Assembly: GCA_037893245.1 (NCBI GenBank)
Contig: JBAIAA010000523.1
Coordinates: 62,001-126,000 of the forward strand
Length of the DNA: 64,000 nucleotides
Reading direction: 5' to 3'
From: Crossaster papposus
Taxonomy: Eukaryota > Echinodermata > Asteroidea > Velatida > Solasteridae
Under the pieces are notes generated by a model that was not told the DNA's origin, searched no databases, and worked only from the letters and a program-made list of their open reading frames with translations. Position 1 is the stretch's first letter, and each line of letters begins with the position of its first letter. The translations under genes were made by a program, and so were the position numbers. This document shows, piece by piece, positions 26,560 to 36,425 of this stretch.

Positions 26560-28490
26560 GACAAAACTGGCGGTCAAAACTGGCGCTTCTTCCTGCACCA
26601 GCTTGCCGTCCAAATAGGTGTTCCTTGGTGATGGCTAACCTAATCCCTATATCTGGCGGGAAGCCTATGCTTCTTCTCAGGATACCTTCTTGCAGGTTTC
26701 CTAGAGTGTCACACCGAGGAAGTGGCCCCAGCAAGTCCACAGCCACTTTCTCCATGGGCTCGACCACCAAATACCGTTTGAACGGGGAAACTCTTTACTT
26801 CGCAGGAGATTTCCTCCTCCCACACAGCTCGCAACATCTAGTCTGATAAATGACCTCACACCCGCGGTCATTCCGGGCCAAAACTTGACCTTGGCCAAAG
26901 TCTTATTAACCCCTAAATGGCCACTCTTCTGGCCATTCGTCCGGCCACCATGCAGCTCCTGAAGTACGACCTCTTTAAATTTCTCAGGAAGTACTAGTCG
27001 CAACCTCACGGACTTCCCATCGACGGACTCCGAATTTCTAGGACACCGTCCTGCACCTCCAACTGATCACAAGAGGACCAGAGGGTCTTGTGTGCCGAGG
27101 AGGCGCCCGACTCCTTTGCCCTAATCATCCAACCAATACTTCCGTCACCAAGTTGACCCTCTCTGACTGCATCCTTAGGTAAGTGTGGTGGAGCAAAGAT
27201 GCCCCTCACCCTCGCCTCTGGGATCGGCACGTCAGAGTCAACCTCATGGCGACATTCGTCAATCTCACTGATCGTTGTCACATTGGCCTTATTCGAAGCC
27301 TCAACGGTCTCTGGCGCTTCATCAGCGTCAGCACGACCACACTGTTTGCAGGTCTTCCGAGACAACCCATCAGCATTTCCATGCTTCCGACCAGGTCTGT
27401 GTTGAATCGTCAAATCGTACTCGCTGATCACTTCCAGCCACCTGGCAAGCTGATCCTCGGGGTCCCTAAAATTAAGCAACCACCTAAGAGCAGCATGGTC
27501 GGTTCGGAGTAGCACCTTCTGACCATACAGGAACTGTCTAAACTTCCTGAGGTAGACAACTCCCGCCAGAAGTTCTCTCCGGGTAGCACAGTAGTTCCTC
27601 TCTGCCTTGCTGAGTTTACAGCTCGCAATTAAAGGCGAGGACCTTCTCTTCCCCATCATTGATCTGAGACAAAACTGCCTCAATCCCATCCCCACTAGCA
27701 TTTGTATCTAAGATGTAGTCGCTATCAGGAACGGGGTATGCCAACACCGGTGCTGTCTGCAGCCTCTGCATAAACTCAACAAATTCCTATTGGAAGGCAT
27801 CTGTCCACTGGAACTCACGCGACTTTTCAGTCAGCGCATGCAACGGTGAAGCAACCTCTGCAAATCCCCGGACAAACTTCCGATAATAGGAAGCGAGGCC
27901 TAACAAGCTTCGAACTTCCTTAACACACTTAGCTGTTGGCCAATTGGCCACGGCCCGAACCTTCTCAAGGTCGGTAGCCACACCTTCAGGCGAAACAATA
28001 TGTCCCAAATAGCCCACTGATCTCTGAAACAAGAAGCACTTACTAGGCTTCATCTTTAAACCAGCTCGCCTCAACCTGGAGAAGAAGACTCACAGTCGTT
28101 CAATCTCCTCCTTCACAGTCTTGCCAAACACCATGACATCGTCCAGGTATATCAGCAGGATGTCCCACTGAACACCTGCCATCACCTTCTCCATCAACCT
28201 TTCAAATGTCGCAGGGGCGTCGCACAGACCAAAGGGCATGCAGCGCCAGCTGTATAAACCGTTCCGCACTACAAAGGTTGACTTCTGGTTGGCATCCTCA
28301 TCGAGGTCGACCTGCCAATACCCGGACGCTAAATCGAGAGTGGAAAACCACTCTGCACCCGCACCAACGCATCTAGTGTCTCGTCGATACGAGGGACAGG
28401 GTAAGCATACTACCGAGTCAACCTCAACTGTCGCAATTGTGCCCACAGTAATTCTGTGGGTACTTCAGGTACTTCTTCTAGCATTGACGC
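26560..28490 (-). pseudogene. Decayed Ty3/gypsy pol fragment (RT, RNase H, integrase N-terminus)
   Basis: Reading the minus strand from high to low coordinates gives Ty3/gypsy pol in the correct order but in several frames. The reverse transcriptase is at 28446-28090 (STLDLASGYWQVDL, MPFGLCDAPATFERLM, and an intact YLDD box). The thumb and connection are at 28074-27787 (GYLGHIVSPEG, VRSLLGLASYYRKFV). RNase H is at about 27660-27340 (RRELLAGVVYLRKFRQFLYG, LLRTDHAALRWL, HRPGRKHGNADGLSR). The zinc-binding integrase domain is at about 27000-26860 (SGHLGVNKTLAKVKFWPGM) and the start of the integrase core at about 26755-26710 (VAVDLLGPLPR). Frameshifts and stops separate the blocks. Gag, protease, most of the integrase and both LTRs are not seen. 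Confidence 0.92.
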
Positions 28491-29120
28491 CATCCACCGA
28501 ACTGACTAGAAACGGCGCAAAAGGCCCCAGAAGTCGCGAAAATGCGCTACGGCGATTGGTCACCACGCGCTAATTATCTATGCAGTCACCGGGCAGAAGC
28601 TACGTGAACCGGTAATTGGTTGCTTAACCCTGATCATGCAGCCGTGCGTTGATGATTGACCGCTGCGCCATGTATCACGCAGTATGAGCGCGTGATCCTA
28701 CACATGAGCAATATATTTTTAGATTAACTAGACGTGCATACAGGCCATATAGGCCCTACCCAGTTCCGTTACAATACATTGTATTGCAAAATTGTAGATA
28801 CAATTCCTGAATACTACCAGTGAGTATGTACTTAACAGTGACAATGTGTATTTTTGTTATACAAGAAACCCAAGAAACCCCTGAATTGACACCTCATTTG
28901 TTCATTTCCGATGTTCACAGCCAGATATATGACATTTCCTTTGTTTCTGGTGGCCATCTTGGTTTTTGGCCGCCATCTTGGAAAATCGGAACCGATCAAG
29001 TGGGTTCCACGGATAAAATCAATAGATAGGTCGAAAAGAAACTCTATGCCAAATTTGGTACTTTTGTCCGGCCGGTAACGTTAACCCTGAAAATTGTCGC
29101 TAAGCCACCTGACTACTTTT
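28491..29120. other. Intergenic stretch, no gene recognised
   Basis: No coding region or RNA gene is recognisable. Two short motifs of the kind GGCCATCTTGG and GCCGCCATCTTGG occur at about 28950-28985. They resemble motifs inside the repeat that flanks the rDNA copy further right, so part of this stretch is probably old repeat DNA. Confidence 0.5.
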
Positions 29121-29128
29121 TATTTGCG

Positions 29129-29180
29129 TTGCGTGCGTGCATGGCCCACCCGGGCCCACCGAGTATCCGCGTATCCGCCT
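29129..29180 (+). repeat. Direct repeat copy 2 (GCGTGCGTGCATGG block)
   Basis: This is the second copy of the block at 26304-26365. It starts TTGCGTGCGTGCATGG and runs through CCCGGGCCCACCGAGTATCC to CCGCGTATCCGC. It lies on the far side of the gypsy fragment in direct orientation. Confidence 0.75.
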
Positions 29181-29398
29181 TTAAAAGTCCGTGCTTGGCA
29201 CAACCCAGAAGTTGGGGGAAACTGCGCCCTCTCGTGATACACTCTTCTCTTTGGCTCTTCATTTACGATCCACCCCGTATCCCGTATCCGTTAGGGGGTT
29301 GCTTTCGCGTGGCTGGGTATTCTGCAATTGCTCCCAATTTGGCAAAGATTTCGCGAAAATATTTGCGATTTTACGTGACTTTAACGTGCGAATGGTGC

Positions 29399-29462
29399 CA
29401 ACTCATACGCGGGACAACTCGTACGCCAACCAACTCGTACGTCAGCCAACTCGTACGCGGTT
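29399..29462 (+). repeat. Four-copy 16-bp array, CAACTCGTACG motif (left)
   Basis: The 11-mer CAACTCGTACG (first copy CAACTCATACG) starts at 29399, 29415, 29431 and 29447, exactly 16 bp apart, with variable 5-bp spacers. The same motif forms a four-copy array in the opposite orientation at 29933-29993. Such mirrored iterations resemble the subterminal transposase-binding repeats of some DNA transposons. No transposase was found here. Confidence 0.85.
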
Positions 29463-29932
29463 TAAAAATGTGGTTCACGGGTAGGGGACTACGGGTGGTG
29501 TTGATCAATTTAAAAGGCAGATACTTTGGGCATCCAAGGCGAATCTATTCTCTATTCTCTATTTTATTTCTCGGGAAACATCAACAAATGAAATGCACAG
29601 ACCAAAATTACAAAGAATACACGATGACGTTAGGCATTCTGAACCTTTTTGGCATTCTTTAGCCTTGTATACATTTTCGTCAACAATTTTATTTCCATTA
29701 GATGTAAAAATATACAAGTTGCATGCGATTCAGTCTGTTCAGTCTCATCTCTTTCGGTTTTTAAGAATATTATTGCTTAAGACTTTTCTTTTTACAAAGG
29801 CATTAGTGATACATCTTGGTTTTAATTTCGTAATCATCGTTTGACATAACTTCTTTTAATAATTTATATTTTTAGACTAATGTTTTCCTTTGATTAGTAT
29901 TTTTAAGATAACAAAGAAATATTTGGCACGCG

Positions 29933-29993
29933 TATACGAGTTGGACCGCGTACGAGTTGGTTTGCATACGAGTTGGCTTGCGTACGAGTTGAC
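29933..29993 (-). repeat. Four-copy 16-bp array, inverted (right)
   Basis: The complement motif TACGAGTTG starts at 29935, 29951, 29967 and 29983, again exactly 16 bp apart. This array is the mirror image of the one at 29399-29462, with about 470 bp of AT-rich DNA between them. Within that interval I see no convincing gene, only frames that look random. Confidence 0.85.
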
Positions 29994-30389
29994 CTGTATT
30001 CTGATTTGTATGGCACCAGAAAATACAAATGTTCTGGTTTAAAATACATGTACCCGTATGCCCAACTGGATTGCATGTACACTGCTTTTACATTTTTTTA
30101 TTTTGTATTAAGCATGCCTTATATAGTTGTGTCTGTTCAAATGATTACACTTTTCAAATTTAGTATTAACAACACCCTTTTTTTTCCCTTTGTGTAGGAG
30201 AACTTTCCTTGACGGCAAGGAAAGCCTCAACAGGCTGACAGAAAGTTGAAGTTCCTGCAAGTTCCTGCAAGTCTCTACAACTAGCTTTATCACAAGGATT
30301 TCCACAGACAAGGGAAACTCAATACGCGCAGAACATATGAAGACCAACGACGGTTGACAGCCATAATTCACCAAAATAAATGGATACAA

Positions 30390-30557
30390 TCCCTAGTTAA
30401 TTGTATAAAGTCCCTAGTTTTTTCGTATACACGATTTATACCTGTTTCTATTAACCAAAATTATTGGTTAAAAATTTGATCTAGATAGGGTCTTATAGAA
30501 AAAGGTATAAAAGTCGTGTATACAAAATACTAGGAACTGTATACAATTAACTAGGGA
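30390..30557. mobile_element. 168-bp foldback MITE-like element
   Basis: The left end CCCTAGTTAATTGTATA and the right end TATACAATTAACTAGGG are exact inverted repeats. With a few mismatches the pairing extends to about 52 bp, including GTATACACGA and its partner TCGTGTATAC. There is no coding capacity. No target-site duplication is evident, so the superfamily is not assigned. Confidence 0.75.
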
Positions 30558-30559
30558 CT

Positions 30560-31890
30560 GCGCATGCACAACCAGAACTCGCCAGGCACAAAAATAGCAA
30601 AAGTACGTAGGTTTACGGTCACGTAAAAATAGCCACGGCCTTTCCACAAAGGGCACTTTACTTTGGAAAGTTGGAGAACACTGTTTAAGAATGAGAAATC
30701 TTTTTCCTCATCATATTGCAGTTTGTGCCATGACATTTGTAAAAAGAAAAGTAAATTGTTAAAATTAAATTAAAAATGATACATGCAGTTTTATAAACTT
30801 TTTGGCAAGTCGTGCAAAGCAGTTTGGGCTGACACTGCCTTCATGCAGCAGGTCCGCTTGTACTCAGCAGTGGTGTAACTATACCACCCCCCCCCCCCCC
30901 CCCCCCCTCCCTTTCAAATTTAGAAGGTGCCGCCCGTCCCCTACAAATTCAACGCAAGTTACGCTGCTGGTACTTGAAGTACACTGATGTTACTGGTTCA
31001 AATCAATTGCTGCTATCATGGATCAAGATTTGTCAGGAACACTTGCCCCAATAAGTTGAAATACAAACAAATATTGTTGACCTAGCCAGATCAAAATGAA
31101 CTGCTTTGACTTGAGTGGCTGTATAATGAGCTTTGATTTGTAAAAACATGTGTGTTCATTCCAAACAAGCAGTATCAGAAATGATGTGTCACCTGAGGAA
31201 CAGTACACTCTGAAGAAAAAAATCCTTTGTCTTGAAATAGCCTAAGTAATTTTGGCAAAGGAAATAATAGCCAAAGATTCCAAATTCAAGTTTGTTTTTT
31301 TACTAGAACAAATGGATTTTAACTGTACATGTATTTCATTGGTTTACTTTTACGTCTTAACCTACTTGAAAATGAATCCAGACTAAATGACAATCGAACT
31401 TGAAACTTGAACACTTAAAATTGACTTTCTGCCTCTGTTTATAGATATTTTCTGAAAATTAAATATCTAAGAAATTAAAACATCCAGCTGGGTCGTACTT
31501 TTGACTACTTTTGTTTGTTGTGACTAAATATATTTCTGTTTGGCCTGGCATTTCAATAAATCATATACAGTATACTTCATTCTTGGCATTAACAACAAAA
31601 AAATTCTTAAAGAAAACAAAATAATACAAAACACGAAATCAGTGCTTCAGCTCCTTGGGTAAATACTGTAGTTCTTCCTTTCGAAAATGACTTTCAAAAT
31701 TACTTTTGTAGCCTGAAACCTTTTTATTTGTTAATTAGCTCTATATGTTTGTGTCACTTTGATCATGGAGAAACTTATTTCTCCATGCTTTGATGAGCAG
31801 TTTTTCAATGACAACGATTGATCAGCCAAGTCGTGCGTAAAACGCATGCAGCGAGTGCGTGTAGTACAAAAACACGGATAGCGCGCGCGG
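30560..31890. other. AT-rich intergenic stretch with a poly-C tract
   Basis: I recognise no gene. A C homopolymer of about 22 lies near 30886-30907, followed by ordinary AT-rich sequence. The short reading frames here have no family signature. Confidence 0.5.
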
Positions 31891-31892
31891 CG

Positions 31893-32026
31893 TTACGTGG
31901 AAACAAAATGGCTTCTAATCCGTAGTTGTCGCAACTCTCTCTATCTACGGCTCTGGATATAGTCAGAGCCGTAGATAGAGAGAGTTGCGACAACTACGGA
32001 TTAAAAGCCATTTTGTTTCCACGTAA
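31893..32026. repeat. Long near-perfect hairpin, arms about 62 bp
   Basis: TTACGTGGAAACAAAATGGC at the left pairs with GCCATTTTGTTTCCACGTAA at the right. The pairing continues through CTACGGCTCTG and CAGAGCCGTAG to a loop of about 8 bp (GATATAGT), with one or two mismatches. This could be the tip-to-tip remnant of an inverted transposon end pair or a foldback element. It has no coding content. Confidence 0.85.
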
Positions 32027-32110
32027 GGGTGCATGTGACTAAATCAGTGAAAATTACTGCGCGCGAGCTCATTAATATTTTGTGATCCCCTCCGGTAATT
32101 TTGAATAAGA

Positions 32111-32261
32111 GGAGGTGCTCATTAAGGACTTGGTTGTTGTATCGGAATGAACAGTTGAATACTAGTCGATACTTTCCATTGTGGTGTACTGTGTGATGGG
32201 GGATAAACCAAGACTCTTCGGACTTGGCTGCTTCATCTTTTGTTATGATCCTAACGTGGCC
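32111..32261 (-). pseudogene. 151-bp fragment of BEL/Pao reverse transcriptase
   Basis: This block is the reverse complement of 24711-24861 in the Pao element, with 150 of 151 bases identical by eye. The single change turns an isoleucine codon (ATT) to asparagine (AAT). It encodes only the fingers segment (KDEAAKSEESWF, YRLVFNCSFRY). Its edges are abrupt on both sides, and it lies between foldback-type repeats. Confidence 0.92.
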
Positions 32262-32269
32262 CCCCAAAA

Positions 32270-32545
32270 TCGTCGGATTTTTCACTCCATTGTGAAAAAG
32301 TAGAAGCAACAATATTACATATACATTTATTTATGAATGTGGGGCACACCCCAAATTTGAAAATATGAGCGCGGGGCGCGAAGCCTTTACAACGTGGGGT
32401 CCGGGGCCCGCTTAAGGGCCCCGGGAAATGTTGGATTATTATGGTTTGTGGTACAATCTGAGGCGATTCCTCTTTCCTCTGATTTTTTTTAGCAAAAGTT
32501 TTCAAGATTATATTGAGCTAAAATGGAGAATTATGGAAATTATAA
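32270..32545 (-). repeat. Dispersed repeat fragment (GCGCGAAGCC block)
   Basis: On the minus strand this stretch contains GCCTCAGATTGTACCACAAA, AAGGCTTCGCGCCCCGCGC and CCCCACATTCAT. These landmarks recur, partly twice, at about 59825-60215 inside the element in a KIF6 intron. It is a member of a multi-copy non-coding repeat family. Confidence 0.7.
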
Positions 32546-32585
32546 ATATATTTTAAATATATAATACTGTATATACAAGTTTATA

Positions 32586-32757
32586 TTATACAAATATTGA
32601 CTGCTTTGAGTGGTATAGTAAAACTAGCCTCCCGAGGTGATCCATGGAGCATTCTATTTTCCCGAGGCGAAGCCGAGGGAAAATAGAATGCTCCATGGAT
32701 CACCGAGGGAGGCTAGTTTTACTATACCGCGAAATAAAGCAGTCAATATTTGTTTTA
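32586..32757. repeat. Foldback structure, arms about 80 bp
   Basis: The centre GGCGAAGCC is flanked by GTGATCCATGGAGCATTC and its complement GAATGCTCCATGGATCAC. Outward the pairing continues with GTATAGTAAAACTAGCCTCC against GGAGGCTAGTTTTACTATAC and with CAAATATTGACTGCTTT against AAAGCAGTCAATATTTG. It has no coding content. Its right edge abuts the terminal repeat of the next element. Confidence 0.8.
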
Positions 32758-33063
32758 TAACACCTCACTCACAGATTCTGCACAATTTAAGCTTCCTGAA
32801 AGTATAGTAATGACAACAAATCTCCTAATTATACGTCTCTCGATCATACGTGTACTTTGTTGCCTTGATGAACGGGTGCAAAGGTGATTGAGCAATGTTT
32901 ACGCAATGCACCGAAACACACGTCTGGGTTTCAGTCACGCTTTCCTGTTGCTATGCGCATAGTCCTTTTTGCGTGGTATAGTCTTTTTGGATAGCGCAAG
33001 TAAAAAATAGTAAAAATAGCAAGTGACACGTGCCGCGCAGAATCTGTGAGTGAGGTGTTATAA
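32755..33063. mobile_element. 309-bp MITE-like element with 27-bp terminal inverted repeats
   Basis: TTATAACACCTCACTCACAG (32755 onward) continues into ATTCTGC, and its exact complement ends at 33063 (GCAGAATCTGTGAGTGAGG onward). The interior is AT-rich and non-coding. No transposase is present. The superfamily is unassigned. Confidence 0.75.
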
Positions 33064-33310
33064 ATGAATATATCGGCCACGCCCAAAACTGGAACATGCG
33101 AGAATATATATAAATAGCAAAACTGTCGCCAAAAAGATGAGCTTTCGGACAATGTCCTAGCTTGGGTTGGACAAACCATAGCTCCATGGACAAACCAACC
33201 AACTGACATTCTTACACAAGGTCATTAACAACATAAACATTCATCCAGATACCGGCGGTGAAAATACCGGCGGGGGGACCCTTAAATTGCAAGGGAAACG
33301 GCCGGCCTTG
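33064..33310 (-). repeat. Dispersed repeat fragment shared with 59570-59770
   Basis: On the minus strand this contains CTGGATGAATGTTTATGTTG, TGTCCATGGAGCTATGG, ACATTGTCCGAAAGCTCATC and TTTTGGCGACAGTTTTGC. All of these recur in the same order at 59570-59770. The right part carries GTGAAAATACCGGCG and GCAAGGGAAACGGCCGGCC on the plus strand, which also recur at about 52366-52420. Confidence 0.75.
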
Positions 33311-33916
33311 CCGGGAGCAATAATGTGTGCGGTTAGGTGCCGTGTGTGTGGATGATTGCCTATGCTCATCACTCCCCTCCATAAAACCTTCCTGTATATC
33401 AGTAATACTTGATCCGCTTGAAATTTGTATACTACATGTACCGTACATGTAACACATTATAGTATCACATTTCTCCATCTCATAAGCGTTAACCCCTACT
33501 TTTGCAAGATTTAACGACCTCTTCAGTAGGGCCTGATGACCAGCTAATATAGACGCACATGATCAACGCCAAGTGACGATTTTGATGTAGATCTGGCACC
33601 CATACACAACGAATGCCAAAGGTGCCATCCAAACAACAACAACAACAACTTCAACTTCTTTCGAAGCCCGACCAACAGAGGGCGCCATAATTACGATGCA
33701 TGCGTGCTGTATGTAGACCTGTACCTATGCAAAAGCTTCAAAAATCCAGAGTTGACAAAATAAACAATAACTCAAAGTGATAACAAGTACTAGTAGGTAT
33801 TTGTGATAGTAATACTACTTTAGTATGGAATACACCACCCAGCTATGGTCAAACAAGGAATCAAGATCTTCTGTCGAATAAAGCCGACGAAAGCCAAAAC
33901 CGCGGTAAGCACTTGC
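33311..33916. other. Intergenic stretch, no gene recognised
   Basis: No family signature, RNA gene or large repeat was recognised. A short CAA microsatellite lies at about 33630-33650. Confidence 0.45.
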
Positions 33917-34219
33917 CTAGACCCAATAATTGGGGCGTTTTCACTCCTTTTTCGAATTTTGGATTTTGTCTGTCGTTCTACGCCCCAACCGTTGTAAAGC
34001 ATTGTGCCAATTAAAAAAGAAGTTGTGACCACAAAAGTTGCCAAAAACATGCCAAATACTTGACAATGTATATTGGAAAGCGCACACTGGCTTCTATACA
34101 TGTTAAAGAAGAACTGTTATGGCTTTATTGGTACTCACGGTTATTTGGGGTTGCAAATCCGAGCAATTTTGACCAGCTTTTCAAAACAATGATGCCTATA
34201 ACGTCGTGGTCTATATAAA
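33917..34219 (-). repeat. Left arm of a 300-bp inverted repeat with membrane-anchor ORF
   Basis: This 303-bp arm is the inverted copy of 34640-34937. On the minus strand it has a TATATAG box at about 34215 and an ATG at 34101. The frame from that ATG runs through MFLATFVVTTSFLIGTMLY, a hydrophobic stretch of about 20 residues, followed by a basic segment (RQTKSKIRKRSE). That is the layout of a type II signal anchor. The frame continues out of the arm and stops at 33820 (93 residues). No protein family is recognised. It could be a first exon, a transposon product or chance. Confidence 0.6.
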
Positions 34220-34639
34220 CTACATAGACGTCCCGACAGCACCCGACTCACGTAAAGAGCACACTATGCGAAGACGGGGGACACGACAATGGCTTTTCGA
34301 GCGACCACCAACGACTGTTTTATGGTGCAAGAGCGCAGGCTTGCATCGCTGCACTGTATAGCGCGCATGCGTGTGCGCGCGTAGCGGTACTTGTACAAAA
34401 TAATGCAAATTCGTATTGAACCGGGCTAATTGCTGGCACACGATCAGGGGCCAATTTCACGGAGATGCTAAGCACAAAAATGTGCTTAGCATGAAAATGT
34501 GTCCTTGGTCAAAACAAGGTTACAGACCAAATTTTCACGTGATCTTTATTGTTTTTGATTGATAATCGGCTGGTTTTTTGCTTAGCATAAAAAACACGTA
34601 GAATTTTGGCTGATAAATTGTTTTTAATGAGCAAGATGT
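34220..34639. other. Spacer of the 300-bp inverted repeat
   Basis: This interval of 420 bp separates the two arms. From 34446 it contains GGGGCCAATTTCACGGAG and several GCTAAGCA/TGCTTAGC motifs, typical of a degenerate short DNA-transposon relic. No gene is recognised. Confidence 0.5.
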
Positions 34640-34937
34640 TTTATATAGACCGCGACGTTATAGGCATCATTGTTTTGAAAAGCTGGTCAGAATTGCTCGG
34701 ATTTGCAACCCCAAATAACCGTGAGTACCAATAAAGCCATAACAGTTCTTCTTTAACATGTATAGAAGCCAGTGTGCGCTAAATACATTGTCAAGTATTT
34801 GGCATGTTTTTGGCAACTGTTGTGGTCACAACTTCTTTTTTAATTGGCACAATACTTTACAACGGTTGGGGCGTAGAACGACAGACAAAATCCAAAATTC
34901 GAAAAAGGAGTGAAAACGCCCCAATTATTGGGTCTAG
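34640..34937 (+). repeat. Right arm of the 300-bp inverted repeat, ORF frameshifted
   Basis: This 298-bp arm is the inverted partner of 33917-34219. A 5-bp deletion after GTGTGCGCT (about 34780) breaks the frame that starts at the equivalent ATG, so the anchor-like segment (TSFLIGTILY, RQTKSKIRKRSE) is read only from the internal ATG at 34804. The downstream sequence differs from that following the left arm. Here it carries a GCCCATGCC microrepeat. Confidence 0.75.
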
Positions 34938-35526
34938 CACTTGCCATGCCCATGCCCATGCCATGGACATGTCAGTGATGGTGGACATGGGTGGAGTACT
35001 CCTACTGTACATGCTGTACTGACTGTTGTTGTATTTTAGTTTTTGTACAGTTGTTTTCCTAGTTCCTGTTTTTTCCTAGTTCCGGATCGCTTCAAATAAA
35101 AACCTACCTCTTATGGCTTGGTCTCTAATGCTATTTTTTAGATAAAGTGCATTTTGAAAATAAACAAACTTTTCGACTTAGATTTTTGACTCGTACTTTG
35201 ACATGTTTGGACGGTTTGTAGAAATCACGGGAGCCGCAAAACCACGAAGAAATATTCTGCGACATGTCACTCAAAACTTTTATTTCATCTAGGCCTTTTT
35301 GTAGTCTAGAGTTGTATAAAACTCATGCATCAATTATTTGTTGATTAAAAATAAGTCTAAAAGTCTCCAGTATTAAAAAATCTGCCAAAGACTGAACGTA
35401 CATCTTTTCCTACATGTAGTTCCGGATCGCGCGTAAAATACATGCATCAACTATACGCGCGCAAGCGATTTCATATGACGTGTTCTGCGATGTGATGTTC
35501 AAAGTTTATCGGCTCGTTGCCGATAT
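34938..35526. other. Intergenic stretch, no gene recognised
   Basis: AT-rich sequence without a recognisable gene. TAGTTCCGGATCGC occurs at about 35078 and again at about 35418. That is a small direct repeat with no identified role. Confidence 0.4.
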
Positions 35527-36400
35527 TTTAGCGGCATCCGACCGCCTGATATTTTTTGGCGATTTTGACCAAAATAGTTGTGGTCGTCAATATTCAAAGG
35601 ACAGTACCTCCCTTAGTAGGGTCAATATACAGTTTGACCCCAAACAAATTGTAACAAAAGGTTTTCCAACGGTTTCAGGTACTATTGGACATCAAAAATA
35701 ACATATTGAAAATCTAAGAAAATCAGAGTACCGGAAAGCTGTTTTTTTCAAAATGGCGTCCAAGATGGCCGCCAATATCCTTAAATGACTATAAGTCAAT
35801 CAATATTCACCCTACAGTCGTAATGTTGGTGCCTATCCCCAGGTTTTAGGGGTCAGAGAATTCATTGAGACCAACAAAAGGGTAATTGAGTAATCAGGTA
35901 ACCTAAAAATCCAAGATGGCGTCCAAAGTGGCCATTAATACACTAAAATGGCTATAAGTCATTTCATATTCACCCTTGAAGTTAAATTTTGGTGTCTACA
36001 TCTATCTTGTATGAATCAGGAAACCCACTAAGACCAATAACAATTCAGTGAGTAATCAGGTAACCTAAAAATCCAAGATGGCATCCAAAATGGCCTCCAA
36101 AATGGCCACCAATACACTAAAATGGCTATAAGTCATTTCATATTCACCCTTGGAGTTTAATTGTTGGTGTCTACATCTATCTTGTATGGATCAGGAAACC
36201 CACTAAGACCAATACAAATTCAGTGAGTAATCAGGTAACCTAAAAATAAAAGATGGCTGTCAGAGTTTGTCTTCTAACCCAAGTTTTGTTTCTTTCTTAC
36301 ACTTACGGATATACATTGAGTACAATAAGCATTGGCCCATACATTTTTAAAGATATCAAGTAATCAGGTTATCAATACTAAGATGGCAGTCGGACATTGG
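35527..36400 (+). repeat. Left flanking repeat of the rDNA cassette
   Basis: This repeat begins with TTTAGCGGCATCCGACC (35527-35543), whose exact complement is at 40405-40421. Its core (35640-36065) includes ACATATTGAAAATCTAAG, ATGGCGTCCAAGATGGCCGC and CAGGTAACCTAAAAAT. These features recur inverted at 39494-39770. A subunit of roughly 170 bp with CCAAGATGGC, GGCTATAAGTCATTTCATAT and GGTGTCTACATCTATCTTGT is present in tandem two to three times at 35900-36260. No coding region is seen. Confidence 0.8.
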
Positions 36401-36408
36401 CTTGTGGC

Positions 36409-36425
36409 TATATATAAGGGGGCAG
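36409..36425 (+). promoter_or_regulatory. Possible RNA polymerase I start region
   Basis: TATATATAAGGGGGCAGG lies just where AT-rich flanking repeat gives way to the GC-rich sequence that leads into the 18S copy. A TATATA(A/G)GGGG block marks the polymerase I start in plants, and related blocks exist in some animals. The assignment by position and resemblance is tentative. Confidence 0.35.

Noticed and set aside
30802..30987. Proline-rich ORF
   Set aside because: It is produced by a poly-C homopolymer and has no other support.
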